A stretch of DNA of 64,000 nucleotides from NCBI GenBank assembly GCA_002189105.1, contig NIOB01000001.1, positions 992,001-1,056,000 on the forward strand, read 5' to 3'. A program made the position numbers and the translations under genes. Shown in pieces: positions 24,687 through 33,103 of the stretch. Below the pieces are notes generated by a model, which ran no database searches, was not told the origin of the DNA, and saw only the letters and a list, made by a program, of their open reading frames with translations. The DNA is from Saccharibacillus soli (GTDB lineage Bacteria; Bacillota; Bacilli; Paenibacillales; Paenibacillaceae). Numbering within the stretch: position 1 is the stretch's first letter; each line of letters opens with the position of its first letter.

Positions 24687-26081
24687 ATGGAAAAGTTCGA
24701 TCTATTGATTCGTGGAGGCAGCGTCGTGCTGCCGACGGGTGTGACTCAGGCAGATCTTGGCATTGTCGATGGCAAGATTGCCGCAATCGCAGCGCAGCTG
24801 GAGGGCGAAGCGAAGCAGGAGTGGGACGCCTCGGGACGGCACATTCTGCCGGGGATGATTGATGTGCATGTGCATTTCAGCGAACCGGGACGCGAACATT
24901 GGGAAGGATTCACGACCGGATCGGCCATGATGGCGGCTGGCGGCTGTACGACCTTTTTCGATATGCCGCTCAATGGGATTCCTTCAACGGTCACGGAAGA
25001 AGCGCTGCTGGAAAAGGCGCGCCTGGGCGGTGAAAAATCGGTTGTGGACTTCGGTTTGTGGGGTGGACTTGTTCCCGGGAACGAAGACGATCTGGAACCA
25101 TTGGCGAAGGGCGGTGTTATCGGCTTCAAGGCCTTCCTGTCTACCACGGGCAACAAGGAATTTGAAGCGGTGGATGATATGACCCTGCTGACCGGGATGA
25201 AGAAGATCGCCGCATTGGGCAAGATCCTGGCGCTCCATTCGGAAAGTGCCGCAATTACCAATTGGCTCAAAGCGGAAAAAGAAGCAGCCGGGCAGTTCAG
25301 CGCCGATGATTATCTGGAGACTCGCCCCATTATTGCAGAAGTGGAAGCGGTTGAACGCGCTCTGTATTATTCGCAAATTACCGGCTGTGCCCTGCATTTT
25401 GTGCATATCAGCTCGGCTGCTGCCGTGGCGAAAATTGAAGCGGCGAAGGCACGTGGGATGAATGTGACAGTCGAGACCTGTGCGCATTATCTGCTGTTTA
25501 ATCATGAGGATCTGCGAACCCGGGGCAACATCGCCAAATGTGCACCTCCGCTTCGTGAAGCTCAGGAGCAGCAGAAGCTGATCGCTCTGCTGGCTGAAGG
25601 CAAATTCGATATGCTGTCGTCGGATCATTCGCCTTGTCCGTATGATATGAAAGATCCCAAAGACTTTAATCTGTTTGAAGCCTGGGGCGGAATCAGCGGT
25701 GGACAGTTTACTCTGCTGGCGGCGCTGGAAGTAGCTCTTGCTCATCATATTCCGCTTGAACGGGTCGCTGACTGGACGGCGGCTGCACCGGCTGCACGTT
25801 TTGAGCTGGCAGATCGCAAGGGACGGATCGAAGTCGGACTGGATGCGGATCTGGCGATTGTCGATCTGGAGGAATCGTTTACCGTCACTGAAGGCAATTA
25901 TCAGGCCAAACATAAGCAGACGCTCTATATGGGCCATACCTTCCCGGCTTCGGTCATCGGCACGGTCGTACGCGGTCAGGTCGTGGTGCAGGGTGGGCAA
26001 GTGCTGGATGCCGCTCCACAGGGGAACTGGCAGAAGCCGATGGGTCTGGCTGCGGCTGAACCGGTTCAGTCTGCTCTTTAA
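24687..26081 (+). CDS. pucH: Allantoinase
   Basis: 464 residues. Cyclic amidohydrolase converting allantoin to allantoate. Metal ligands can be seen: DVHVHFSEPG (His-x-His near 60), the carbamylated lysine in GFKAFLS near 146, HSES (His near 185), HFVHIS (His near 240) and SSDHSPC (Asp near 313). The AllB family, rather than dihydroorotase or dihydropyrimidinase, is favoured by the GGCTTFFDMPLNGIPS segment and by context with pucF, pucG and pucI. AAAGGAGAG lies 6 bases before ATG 24687; an upstream ATG at 24645 lacks a ribosome site. Product allantoate is the substrate of the divergently located pucF. The symbol allB is used for the same enzyme in enterics. Confidence 0.94.
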   Translation: MEKFDLLIRGGSVVLPTGVTQADLGIVDGKIAAIAAQLEGEAKQEWDASGRHILPGMIDVHVHFSEPGREHWEGFTTGSAMMAAGGCTTFFDMPLNGIPSTVTEEALLEKARLGGEKSVVDFGLWGGLVPGNEDDLEPLAKGGVIGFKAFLSTTGNKEFEAVDDMTLLTGMKKIAALGKILALHSESAAITNWLKAEKEAAGQFSADDYLETRPIIAEVEAVERALYYSQITGCALHFVHISSAAAVAKIEAAKARGMNVTVETCAHYLLFNHEDLRTRGNIAKCAPPLREAQEQQKLIALLAEGKFDMLSSDHSPCPYDMKDPKDFNLFEAWGGISGGQFTLLAALEVALAHHIPLERVADWTAAAPAARFELADRKGRIEVGLDADLAIVDLEESFTVTEGNYQAKHKQTLYMGHTFPASVIGTVVRGQVVVQGGQVLDAAPQGNWQKPMGLAAAEPVQSAL

Positions 26082-26121
26082 TAATGAAGTGTATCCCCCT
26101 GAGTAAGGGGAAAATCTCTGG

Positions 26122-26162
26122 GAAACCGCTTGTCCACTCTGGTGGATACAGGCGGTTTTTTG
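26122..26162 (+). terminator. Terminator after allantoinase
   Basis: AAACCGC...CCAC loop GTGG...GCGGTTTTTT: two-part stem with six T; end of the purine cluster. Confidence 0.88.
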
Positions 26163-26232
26163 CATCCTTCCTCTCTTTTTGAACGCTTGGTGTCCCGCCT
26201 TATCGTCATGCCCGCTTTTTGGATAGAAAGCC

Positions 26233-26261
26233 TTTTCAATGCAAGAGGTTCAGCTTATAGT
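26233..26261 (+). promoter_or_regulatory. Possible promoter of SGNH esterase gene
   Basis: TTTTCA (26233-26238) and TATAGT (26256-26261) at 17-base spacing. The -35 matches 4 of 6. Confidence 0.35.
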
Positions 26262-26307
26262 GAAAGGGATGTCAGAGAAATCCAAGTGAAGAACGGAGAC
26301 GATGAAG

Positions 26308-28140
26308 ATGGATCATTCCACGCGATCGGCAGCGGAAACGCAGGATACAATTAATGAAGAAGGCCGCCAAGCTCCCCATGCTCCGCGTGATCCGGTTGAA
26401 CGCCGCAGCTTCTGTTACGTGTTGTTCGACGTGCAGGCTGAAGCAACGGTGCGACCCACCGGCCAGCCTTCGCAGGAAATTTATTTGGACAACGGGCGTC
26501 TGGCCGAAAATGTTCGCTGGACAAGTGGGGTTGAGGATGAAGCCATTTTGCAGCTGCTGGGCACCTGTGAAGGCTTCCGTCAACTGGTACATAGCATGGG
26601 CGTGACTGTGGAGTCCGCAGACCCTTCGGTGCGTTCGGTCACTTTCCTGCTTCAGCATTGGGGTAAACAGAGCCGTTACGAAACGGGAACGACTCTGCGG
26701 GTGAACTGCCCGGCAGACGGTGCGGAAACGATTATTGAGCTGGGGAGTGTGGCATGGAGCCAAGATGATGATATACCCGGCAAGATGGCTTTTGAGTCTG
26801 AACAGCCTGGCGATCTGGCCAAGGTGACGGTTGCCCTCTATCTAAATGATGGATACAGCGTACCGGAGCCGCAGATGGACTCACCTGTGTCTTTTGAGTC
26901 GGAAACTTATCTGGCGATGATCGTCCGTTCCCAGCTTCGATCCGATCATACAGGGCGGCTTCGGGCTGCTATTCAGCGAGCGCAGAGCGGAGAAGCGGTT
27001 ACGGTGGCTTACATCGGCGGTTCGATCACCCAGGGAGCCGGGGCCAAGCCGATCCATACCGAATGTTACGCGCATCTTTCCTATCAGGACTTTGTGACAA
27101 GATTCGGGCAGGCAACGGCTCAGGACGAAGAACCATCGATTCGCTTCATTAAGGCCGGGGTTGGCGGAACGCCTTCGGAGCTGGGCATGATTCGATACGA
27201 CCGGGACGTGCGGCGAGACGGCGAAGTGCTTCCGGACATTGTAGTGGTCGAATATGCGGTCAATGACGCCGATGATGAGACGGAAGGCGAATGTTACGAG
27301 AGCCTGTGCCGCAAGATTTTGAGCGCTCCGAATCGTCCGGCTGTCATTCTGCTGTTCAGCGTCTTCATGAACGATTGGAATCTTCAGGATCGTCTGCTGC
27401 CGATTGCCGAACGTTACGGACTGCCAGCGGTCAGCATTAAGGATGCGGTGGTTCCGCAGTTTGGACGGGCGCGCGACCAGGGAGGCGTCATTTCCAAACG
27501 ACAGTTTTTCTACGACATCTACCATCCTACGAATGACGGACATCGGATCATGGCCGACTGTCTGGGTGAATTGTTCCGGCTGGAAGCAGCCAAGATGACG
27601 AACGAAGAAGACTCTTATCGGCAAAATACAGACGCCCTCCTGCACGGGAATCGCTCGTCGTCTGCTTTTGAACTGCCCAATCCCGTCTATGGCGCGGCTT
27701 TTGAATCGGTACGTTTGCTGGATCGGAAGGATCATTTTGCCGGGGCAGAGATTGATCCTGGCGATTTCACGGCGGTCGATGCCGATCTGCATTTTGTTGA
27801 GCTGGATGACCAACCGCTGGGCACGCCGCAGCTGCCGCACAACTGGATGCATGTGCCTACGGCAGAAGGCGATCATCGCCCGTTCCGCCTGAAGATTCGC
27901 AGCCGCAATCTGCTCTTGATCTTCAAGGATTCGGGCAGCCCGGAATTTGGCCGTGCAGAAGTGTATGTGGATGGCAGGCTGCATAAGGTCGCCGATCCGC
28001 ATCTCAACAATTGGACACACTGCAATACCGTCATTTTGTTCCAAGAACAAGCAGCGGCTGAACATGAGATCGAGATCCGGATGGCTTCCGGTGATGAACA
28101 GCTGACCTTTACGGTATTGGGCTTTGGATATACGGAGTAG
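26308..28140 (+). CDS. SGNH/GDSL hydrolase, probable carbohydrate acetylesterase
   Basis: 610 residues. The central SGNH domain starts near 235: block I YIGGSITQGAG with the nucleophile Ser, block III VEYAVNDADDET and the catalytic block V HPTNDGH near 410. The N-terminal 230 and C-terminal 180 residues are beta-rich and may be carbohydrate-binding; I do not recognise them more closely. No signal peptide is seen, so it works in the cytoplasm or leaves by another route. GGAG (26295-26298) lies 9 bases before ATG 26308 but only 3 before ATG 26302, hence the choice. It is followed 36 bases later by a GH29 fucosidase and so probably removes O-acetyl groups from the same imported oligosaccharide. 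Confidence 0.85.
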   Translation: MDHSTRSAAETQDTINEEGRQAPHAPRDPVERRSFCYVLFDVQAEATVRPTGQPSQEIYLDNGRLAENVRWTSGVEDEAILQLLGTCEGFRQLVHSMGVTVESADPSVRSVTFLLQHWGKQSRYETGTTLRVNCPADGAETIIELGSVAWSQDDDIPGKMAFESEQPGDLAKVTVALYLNDGYSVPEPQMDSPVSFESETYLAMIVRSQLRSDHTGRLRAAIQRAQSGEAVTVAYIGGSITQGAGAKPIHTECYAHLSYQDFVTRFGQATAQDEEPSIRFIKAGVGGTPSELGMIRYDRDVRRDGEVLPDIVVVEYAVNDADDETEGECYESLCRKILSAPNRPAVILLFSVFMNDWNLQDRLLPIAERYGLPAVSIKDAVVPQFGRARDQGGVISKRQFFYDIYHPTNDGHRIMADCLGELFRLEAAKMTNEEDSYRQNTDALLHGNRSSSAFELPNPVYGAAFESVRLLDRKDHFAGAEIDPGDFTAVDADLHFVELDDQPLGTPQLPHNWMHVPTAEGDHRPFRLKIRSRNLLLIFKDSGSPEFGRAEVYVDGRLHKVADPHLNNWTHCNTVILFQEQAAAEHEIEIRMASGDEQLTFTVLGFGYTE

Positions 28141-28176
28141 AATGTCTTGAATCCATTGAATCGAAGGAGGCTCAAC

Positions 28177-29616
28177 ATGGGGATTTCCATACGGGAAGCG
28201 GCGCAAATTGTGCCTTCTGCCCGGCAGTTGGCGTGGCAGGAGCTGGAGTTCTATGGATTTATTCATTTTACCGTCAATACGTTTAGCAATCGGGAGTGGG
28301 GAGATGGCAGTGAGTCTCCGGCGATCTTCGCGCCTTCGGCTCTCGATGCCCGTCAATGGGCGCGTGCGGCGCGGGATGCAGGGATGAGCGGATTGATTCT
28401 GACCTGTAAACATCATGATGGATTCTGTCTGTGGCCGAGCCTGTATACGGATCATTCGGTTCGCAGCAGTCCATGGCGTGGGGGTCAGGGAGATCTGGTG
28501 CGTGAGACTGCGGAGGCCTGCCGGGAATATGGCTTGAAATGGGGCATTTATTTGTCTCCCTGGGATCGGCATGAACCGAGTTATGGAGATTCGGAAGCCT
28601 ATAATGATTTTTTCGTCCATCAGTTGGAAGAGCTGCTGACCGGATACGGAGAGATCTTTAGCGTATGGTTCGATGGCGCATGTGGTGAAGGGCCGAACGG
28701 AAAAAGGCAGGTGTATGACTGGGAACGTTATTATGCGACCATTCGACGCCATCAACCCCGTGCGGTCATCTCGGTATGCGGGCCGGATGTGCGCTGGTGC
28801 GGCAACGAAGCGGGACATACCCGTTCTTCGGAATGGAGCGTTGTCCCGGCTTCTTTGCAGGATAATGAGAAGATTCAGGCGAACTCCCAGACCGAGGACG
28901 ATGGCCGCTTCGCTGCACGGATCAACTCGGATGAAGACGATCTGGGCAGTCGGGGTATGATTGCACGGGCGAATGAGCTGATCTGGTATCCCGCCGAAGT
29001 GAACACCTCCATTCGTCCGGGATGGTTTTATCATCCAGAAGAGGATGACCAGGTGAAGCGTGCGGATGTCCTGTTGGAGCTGTATGAACGGATTGTTGGC
29101 GGCAACAGTTGTTTTCTGCTTAATCTGCCGCCGGATCAGCGGGGGTTGATCCATGAACATGATGTGGCACAGCTTGAAGAATTAGGACGGTGGATTGCGG
29201 CGACTTATGATAGCAGGCGGGATCAGGCAGCAGCGGCTGTCCTCACGGTCTCCTCATGTCAGCCGGAACATGAAGGAGAACGTATGCTGGACGGCAATCC
29301 GGACAGCTGGTGGGAAGCGGAGGAAGATGCAGAGCAAGCGGTCATTGAACTGGAATGGGAAAAAGACTGCACGTTCGACCGGATTGTGCTCATGGAACAG
29401 ATCTCAACCGGGCAGCGGATCGAAGCTTTTACCATTGAAGGAGAGAAAGGCGATGGAAGTGCAGTGCTCCTCCTTGAAGGTACGGTCGTCGGTCATAAAT
29501 GGATCGGTCGGTTGGAAAAGCCGGAGACGGTCAGACGGCTGCGGGTGACGATTGAGCAATCGCGCTGGAATCCAACGCTTCGACATCTTGGCGTGTATCT
29601 TAGCGCAAAGACATAA
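28177..29616 (+). CDS. GH29 alpha-L-fucosidase with C-terminal galactose-binding-like domain
   Basis: 479 residues. The GH29 catalytic barrel fills about 1-340: WQELEFYGFIHFTVNTFSN, the LILTCKHHDGFCLWPS block, GIYLSPWDRHEP and the nucleophile Asp166 in FSVWFDGACG. After about 350 a discoidin/F5-8 type C-like beta domain follows (ISTGQRIEAFTIEG, WNPTLRHLGVYL). No signal peptide, so it should be cytoplasmic and act on imported oligosaccharides. AAGGAGG lies 6-7 bases before ATG 28177; an upstream TTG at 28147 has no such site. It is likely cotranscribed with the SGNH gene. GH29 enzymes remove terminal alpha-L-fucose, as in xyloglucan, pectin side chains or glycans. Confidence 0.9.
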   Translation: MGISIREAAQIVPSARQLAWQELEFYGFIHFTVNTFSNREWGDGSESPAIFAPSALDARQWARAARDAGMSGLILTCKHHDGFCLWPSLYTDHSVRSSPWRGGQGDLVRETAEACREYGLKWGIYLSPWDRHEPSYGDSEAYNDFFVHQLEELLTGYGEIFSVWFDGACGEGPNGKRQVYDWERYYATIRRHQPRAVISVCGPDVRWCGNEAGHTRSSEWSVVPASLQDNEKIQANSQTEDDGRFAARINSDEDDLGSRGMIARANELIWYPAEVNTSIRPGWFYHPEEDDQVKRADVLLELYERIVGGNSCFLLNLPPDQRGLIHEHDVAQLEELGRWIAATYDSRRDQAAAAVLTVSSCQPEHEGERMLDGNPDSWWEAEEDAEQAVIELEWEKDCTFDRIVLMEQISTGQRIEAFTIEGEKGDGSAVLLLEGTVVGHKWIGRLEKPETVRRLRVTIEQSRWNPTLRHLGVYLSAKT

Positions 29617-29621
29617 GAAGC

Positions 29622-29807
29622 GTGAGTCGCAGGAGAAGGCATGGAAAAGCGGAACGTTCAAGCGGCAAAAAGCCTAAAGACTACGTTCCTGACTCGTCTA
29701 GCTCCATTGATCCAGCTCCGTTCATTCCGAAACTCAAAAATCTGGAAACGCAAAAAAGCCAACAAACTGCATCCGATCAGGAGCAGCTTGTTGGCTTCTT
29801 ATCATGA
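29622..29807 (+). CDS. Doubtful small ORF after the fucosidase gene
   Basis: A 61-codon frame from GTG 29622 encodes a basic, Ser-rich peptide that I do not recognise; another frame from ATG 29641 (to 29841, with AGGAG upstream) is also open. Both run across the terminator hairpin, which argues against real genes. I report it because the spacing to the fucosidase stop (5 bases) would fit a small cotranscribed gene. Confidence 0.18.
   Translation: MSRRRRHGKAERSSGKKPKDYVPDSSSSIDPAPFIPKLKNLETQKSQQTASDQEQLVGFLS
29753..29800. terminator. Bidirectional terminator between fucosidase and convergent glycosidase genes
   Basis: AAAAAGCCAACAA-CTGC arm pairs with GCAG-TTGTTGGCTT around an ATCCGATCAGGA loop; A-run on one side, T-rich on the other. 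Confidence 0.8.
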
Positions 29808-29847
29808 AGTTTTTGGAATTTCATCATCGCCAAACGGCTGACGTCAC

Positions 29848-31839
29848 TTAAACTTCCACAACGACCATCTGGTGACACGACCACTCGGGAACCGTGCAGC
29901 GCACTTTGCCTTTCTCCTGGGTAAAAGGCAGGGAAATACGCTGGGGAGCCAAATAGACCTCGCGCACCGTGCGTTCTTCCGCCAGCGTCACTTGGGTTGG
30001 GCGAACCCACGGCAGATCTTCGATAATCTCGACGTCCTTGCCGCGTCGAACAGGAGGGGCATACAGCAGATGCAGGATACGGCGGTTCTCCTCCTGTTGT
30101 TCTTGTAGGGTAGCTACGGCCTGTGCGGGTAGAGCAGCTTCCAATGTACGCCCGCCTGCCGAAGCTTCCAACAATTTGTCCAGCGCATGATGCAGCATCT
30201 GCTTGACCGGAAGGCTGCCGAACAGGGCGTAATCCGCAAACAAATTCCAGGCGCCATAAATGCCGGCTGTTCCCTGTGTCATGCCTGGGCCTGCATCACG
30301 CAAATCGGACGGCGTATGGCGGTGCGAGCTGAAGGTGAACAGATCCCGATTAAAATAGGGGTTCTGACGGCTGGCAAGCACTCGTCCGCGGTCATCGGCT
30401 TCAATCTCGTATCCCTGCGCATAGACGAGGAAGGACGCCGTGCGCAGTGCAGGCAGTTCAAAGGAAGGATGGATATAGGTTGGGTTAAAGGGCGATACGC
30501 CTGACCACGTGGCTCCCAGATCCAGCGCGAAGCCTGCTTCATCCGGTGTCAGTCCCGAACGACCCGTTGCCAAAATCTGTCCTCCGCCTGTTACAAAGGA
30601 AGTCAGGCGCTCCTGAAGCTCAGGGGTGATGGCGATGCAATCCGGCAGAATCAGCACTTGATAAGGCCGTAAGTCGGTCTCATTGTCGATGACATCGAAT
30701 AGATATTGTCCTTCGAGCAGGATGCGTACGGCGCCGGTATCGGCCAGAGAAATCGCCTTGCGGTCGGGTTCTGCATCTGTAAAATGCGATCCGGCCGCTT
30801 CTGCCGATAGCAGCGCAATATCGGCTACCGACGTTACCTTTCGACACCATTCTTCTTTGGCTTCCACTTCTGCATAGGCTTCTCCAATCAGAGCGTAGGT
30901 AGCCGGGTCCATCTCTCCCAAGGGATGCAGCTGGTCGCCTACCGAGCAGCCGGCACCGTTGGCGATGCTGAGTGCTGCTTCATAGCGCAGTGCGTTGGGA
31001 TGTTTGAAGCCGCCGAATTCGCCCCAGGACTGATGGAATTTGCCGGTCATACCCAGCACATCCATACCCAATCCTTGTGCATAGCGGACGGACAATGGGA
31101 AATGGTCGTAGCCCCAACCGCCGGTTGGAAGCGATTCCAATTCAAGATGGGTGTTAAAAGCGGCAAGGTCGCGCCGACCGCGCCGAATGTGCCCATTGTT
31201 ATGGAACAGCGGCAGGCCTGGCTTGAGTGTATGTACAGCCTCATCCATCGCTGATGCATAACGGGCATAGGTCTCTTCCCACAGCACTCGCATCTCTGCC
31301 TTGTTACGAGGATCACAACCGCGGCGGCGAATCTCGGCTACGCAGGATTGGCAGTAACATTCCCGAATACCCACGATGTCGAGGAAGATGCCATCGGCTT
31401 CATAACGTTCGACCACCTCGCGCACCTGCGCGGCCAGAATATCCAGATAGGGGGTATTCATACAGAATTGATGGTAACCGGGTTCCATAAAATCAGCCGC
31501 CCAGTTCGTCCGTTCCTGTGGATCGCGGATCAGCCATTCGGGATGGCGACGAGCCAGCTTCTCATCCAGACCCGCGGACAGATACACCGGCGTATTGACC
31601 CCAATTTCATGGGCCGCTTCGATCTGTGCCCCCAGCAGGTCGAAGTTCAGGTGCGGGTGAATCTCGTTCGCTTCGGACGGGTGATAGGCCCAGCCGTGAT
31701 GACATTTGGAGAATACCGTAATCGAATCAACATGACCCAGTGTTAACATGTCCTGAAATTGTTGTTTGGAAAAGTCCCGACCGATCTCTCCGATCGCTTC
31801 GGATGTGTGAAAATCCAGATGAACCTGGCGAAGTCTCAT
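29848..31839 (-). CDS. Glycoside-hydrolase-like protein with beta-galactosidase trimerisation-type domain
   Basis: 663 residues. Residues 1-330 form a barrel with HLDFHTSEAIGEIG at the start, FSKCHHGWAYHP, DGIFLDIVGIRECYC and the CMNTPYLD segment, typical of 'hypothetical glycosyl hydrolase 6' proteins. A class I glutaminase-like fold of the type in beta-galactosidase trimerisation domains follows (about 370-560; YQVLILPDCIAITPELQERL, VTGGGQILATG). The last 100 residues are beta-rich. No signal peptide. GGGAGGATTAGAAC precedes the ATG. The gene is divergent from an AraC regulator and convergent with the GH29 gene. It probably removes a sugar from the same glycan; activity and exact CAZy family are not established. 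Confidence 0.75.
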   Translation of the reverse strand: MRLRQVHLDFHTSEAIGEIGRDFSKQQFQDMLTLGHVDSITVFSKCHHGWAYHPSEANEIHPHLNFDLLGAQIEAAHEIGVNTPVYLSAGLDEKLARRHPEWLIRDPQERTNWAADFMEPGYHQFCMNTPYLDILAAQVREVVERYEADGIFLDIVGIRECYCQSCVAEIRRRGCDPRNKAEMRVLWEETYARYASAMDEAVHTLKPGLPLFHNNGHIRRGRRDLAAFNTHLELESLPTGGWGYDHFPLSVRYAQGLGMDVLGMTGKFHQSWGEFGGFKHPNALRYEAALSIANGAGCSVGDQLHPLGEMDPATYALIGEAYAEVEAKEEWCRKVTSVADIALLSAEAAGSHFTDAEPDRKAISLADTGAVRILLEGQYLFDVIDNETDLRPYQVLILPDCIAITPELQERLTSFVTGGGQILATGRSGLTPDEAGFALDLGATWSGVSPFNPTYIHPSFELPALRTASFLVYAQGYEIEADDRGRVLASRQNPYFNRDLFTFSSHRHTPSDLRDAGPGMTQGTAGIYGAWNLFADYALFGSLPVKQMLHHALDKLLEASAGGRTLEAALPAQAVATLQEQQEENRRILHLLYAPPVRRGKDVEIIEDLPWVRPTQVTLAEERTVREVYLAPQRISLPFTQEKGKVRCTVPEWSCHQMVVVEV

Positions 31840-31871
31840 GTTCTAATCCTCCCGAGCTCAAAATGAAAACC

Positions 31872-31940
31872 GTACGATATCTACCACTGTAACGAATATT
31901 AATCCTCAAAAGAGCTGACAATTTCGACTACCTATCGTAC
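31872..31940. promoter_or_regulatory. Divergent regulatory region with inverted GTACGATA / TATCGTAC
   Basis: Two perfect 8-base copies in opposite orientation (31872-31879 and 31933-31940). The right one overlaps the -10 box of the AraC gene, the left one lies between the glycosidase start and its upstream region. They are candidate binding sites of the AraC regulator. Confidence 0.45.
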
Positions 31941-31943
31941 AAT
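31915..31943 (+). promoter_or_regulatory. Promoter of the AraC-family gene at 32037
   Basis: CTGACA (31915-31920) and TACAAT (31938-31943) at the ideal 17-base spacing; 5 of 6 in each hexamer. Confidence 0.6.
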
Positions 31944-32036
31944 CTCTACATCCTGTGGAAGTGGGAAGACGAAGCGTTTCCGGCGTCCTACAATAAGGGA
32001 CATGTGGGTTTGATAAAGGGGAGGGAGCAAGAGAAC

Positions 32037-32915
32037 ATGCAGACATTGGAACTGAATATTCCGCCCTTTCCGCAGATTGCCGCAATTGGACATGGAATCT
32101 GGAAGCGGGGGATGATTCATGCGCAGCGCGTATTTGGCGCACATGATCTGATTATCTGCGGTTCGGGGGCTTTGTTCATTGAGGAGGGAGATCAGCGTTA
32201 TGAGATTAGGCCGGGTTGTATGCTGGTGCTGGAAGCCGGGAAGCGGCACGGTGGATTTCGGGCGACCGAGGAGGATACCGAGGTGTATTGGATTCACTAC
32301 CAGCATGACGGTGCGGCAGCTGAAGCGCTGAACCAGGATCAGGCACCAGGGAAACCCCTGCTTCCGCGCTCCAGTCAGGAGATCCAGCCCAGCCCGGGCA
32401 AGGTCGTCATTCCCAAGTTCGCAGAAGTTGATCTCAATGAGCTGCGCCCGCTGTTGGATCGCATGCTGGCCTTGTATGAGACGCTGACGCTGGCACGTTC
32501 TTACGAACTGCATATTGAATTTGGGCGTCTGCTGCTGCGGCTTCAACAGAGTTTATACAGTTCGGCATCCCGCTCTCGCGGTGATCGGCTGGGTGAGCTT
32601 GCCGCTGCGTATATAGCGGATCGGCTGGAATCCCCATTCGATTCGGCTGCGATGGAGCGCGATCTGCATTACCACTTCGATTATCTGTCCCGCTGCCTCA
32701 AGCAGTATACGGGACTTAGCCCGCTGGCTTATCGGCATCGTCTTCAGATTGAACGGGCCAAGCGGCTGCTGGCTCATTCGGATGAGCCGCTGGCCCGAAT
32801 CGGTGAACGCTGCGGGTTCCCCGATCCCAGCTATTTTGCGCGATTGTTCAAGCGGGAGACTTCACTCACACCGGGAGAATATCGGCGGCGGCATAATGTG
32901 ATTCAGTCGGAATGA
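32037..32915 (+). CDS. AraC-family transcriptional regulator, fucosidase locus
   Basis: 292 residues from ATG 32037. A cupin sensing domain occupies about 20-110 (FGAHDLIICGSGALFIEEGD, YEIRPGCMLVLEAGKRHGG), then a two-helix-turn-helix AraC domain: HFDYLSRCLKQYTGLSPLAY and RIGERCGFPDPSYFARLFKR near the end. A GTG at 32004 is in frame, but GGGAG 9 bases before ATG 32037 fits better. It is divergent from the glycosidase gene, so it likely activates that gene and perhaps the fucosidase operon in response to a sugar. Cytoplasmic. Confidence 0.88.
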   Translation: MQTLELNIPPFPQIAAIGHGIWKRGMIHAQRVFGAHDLIICGSGALFIEEGDQRYEIRPGCMLVLEAGKRHGGFRATEEDTEVYWIHYQHDGAAAEALNQDQAPGKPLLPRSSQEIQPSPGKVVIPKFAEVDLNELRPLLDRMLALYETLTLARSYELHIEFGRLLLRLQQSLYSSASRSRGDRLGELAAAYIADRLESPFDSAAMERDLHYHFDYLSRCLKQYTGLSPLAYRHRLQIERAKRLLAHSDEPLARIGERCGFPDPSYFARLFKRETSLTPGEYRRRHNVIQSE

Positions 32916-32988
32916 GCAGAGGCAGAAGGCACAGGAAGCAGGCGAAGCTGACTTCATCTGATCGACTCCAAGAGCAGGAGAATAAATG

Positions 32989-33029
32989 CAAAAAAGACTG
33001 CCTATAAAGTGACTTATAGGCAGCCTTTG
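32989..33029. terminator. Bidirectional terminator between AraC and uxaC
   Basis: GACTGCCTATAA / TTATAGGCAGCC stem. On the minus strand it is followed by six T, so it is mainly the end of the uxaBAC operon. Confidence 0.85.
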
Positions 33030-33103
33030 TCATGCAGCCATGCAGAAATTTTTAGCCAAAAGTTCTCAAAGTTCGCCCGACTTGGCTTCTCTGATTCTTC
33101 GAC

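Noticed and set aside
26881-29160. Very long open frame (759 codons) on the minus strand opposite the SGNH and GH29 genes
   Set aside because: It is a shadow of two recognisable genes on the plus strand; GC-rich codon use leaves the antisense frame without stops. The translation has no family features.
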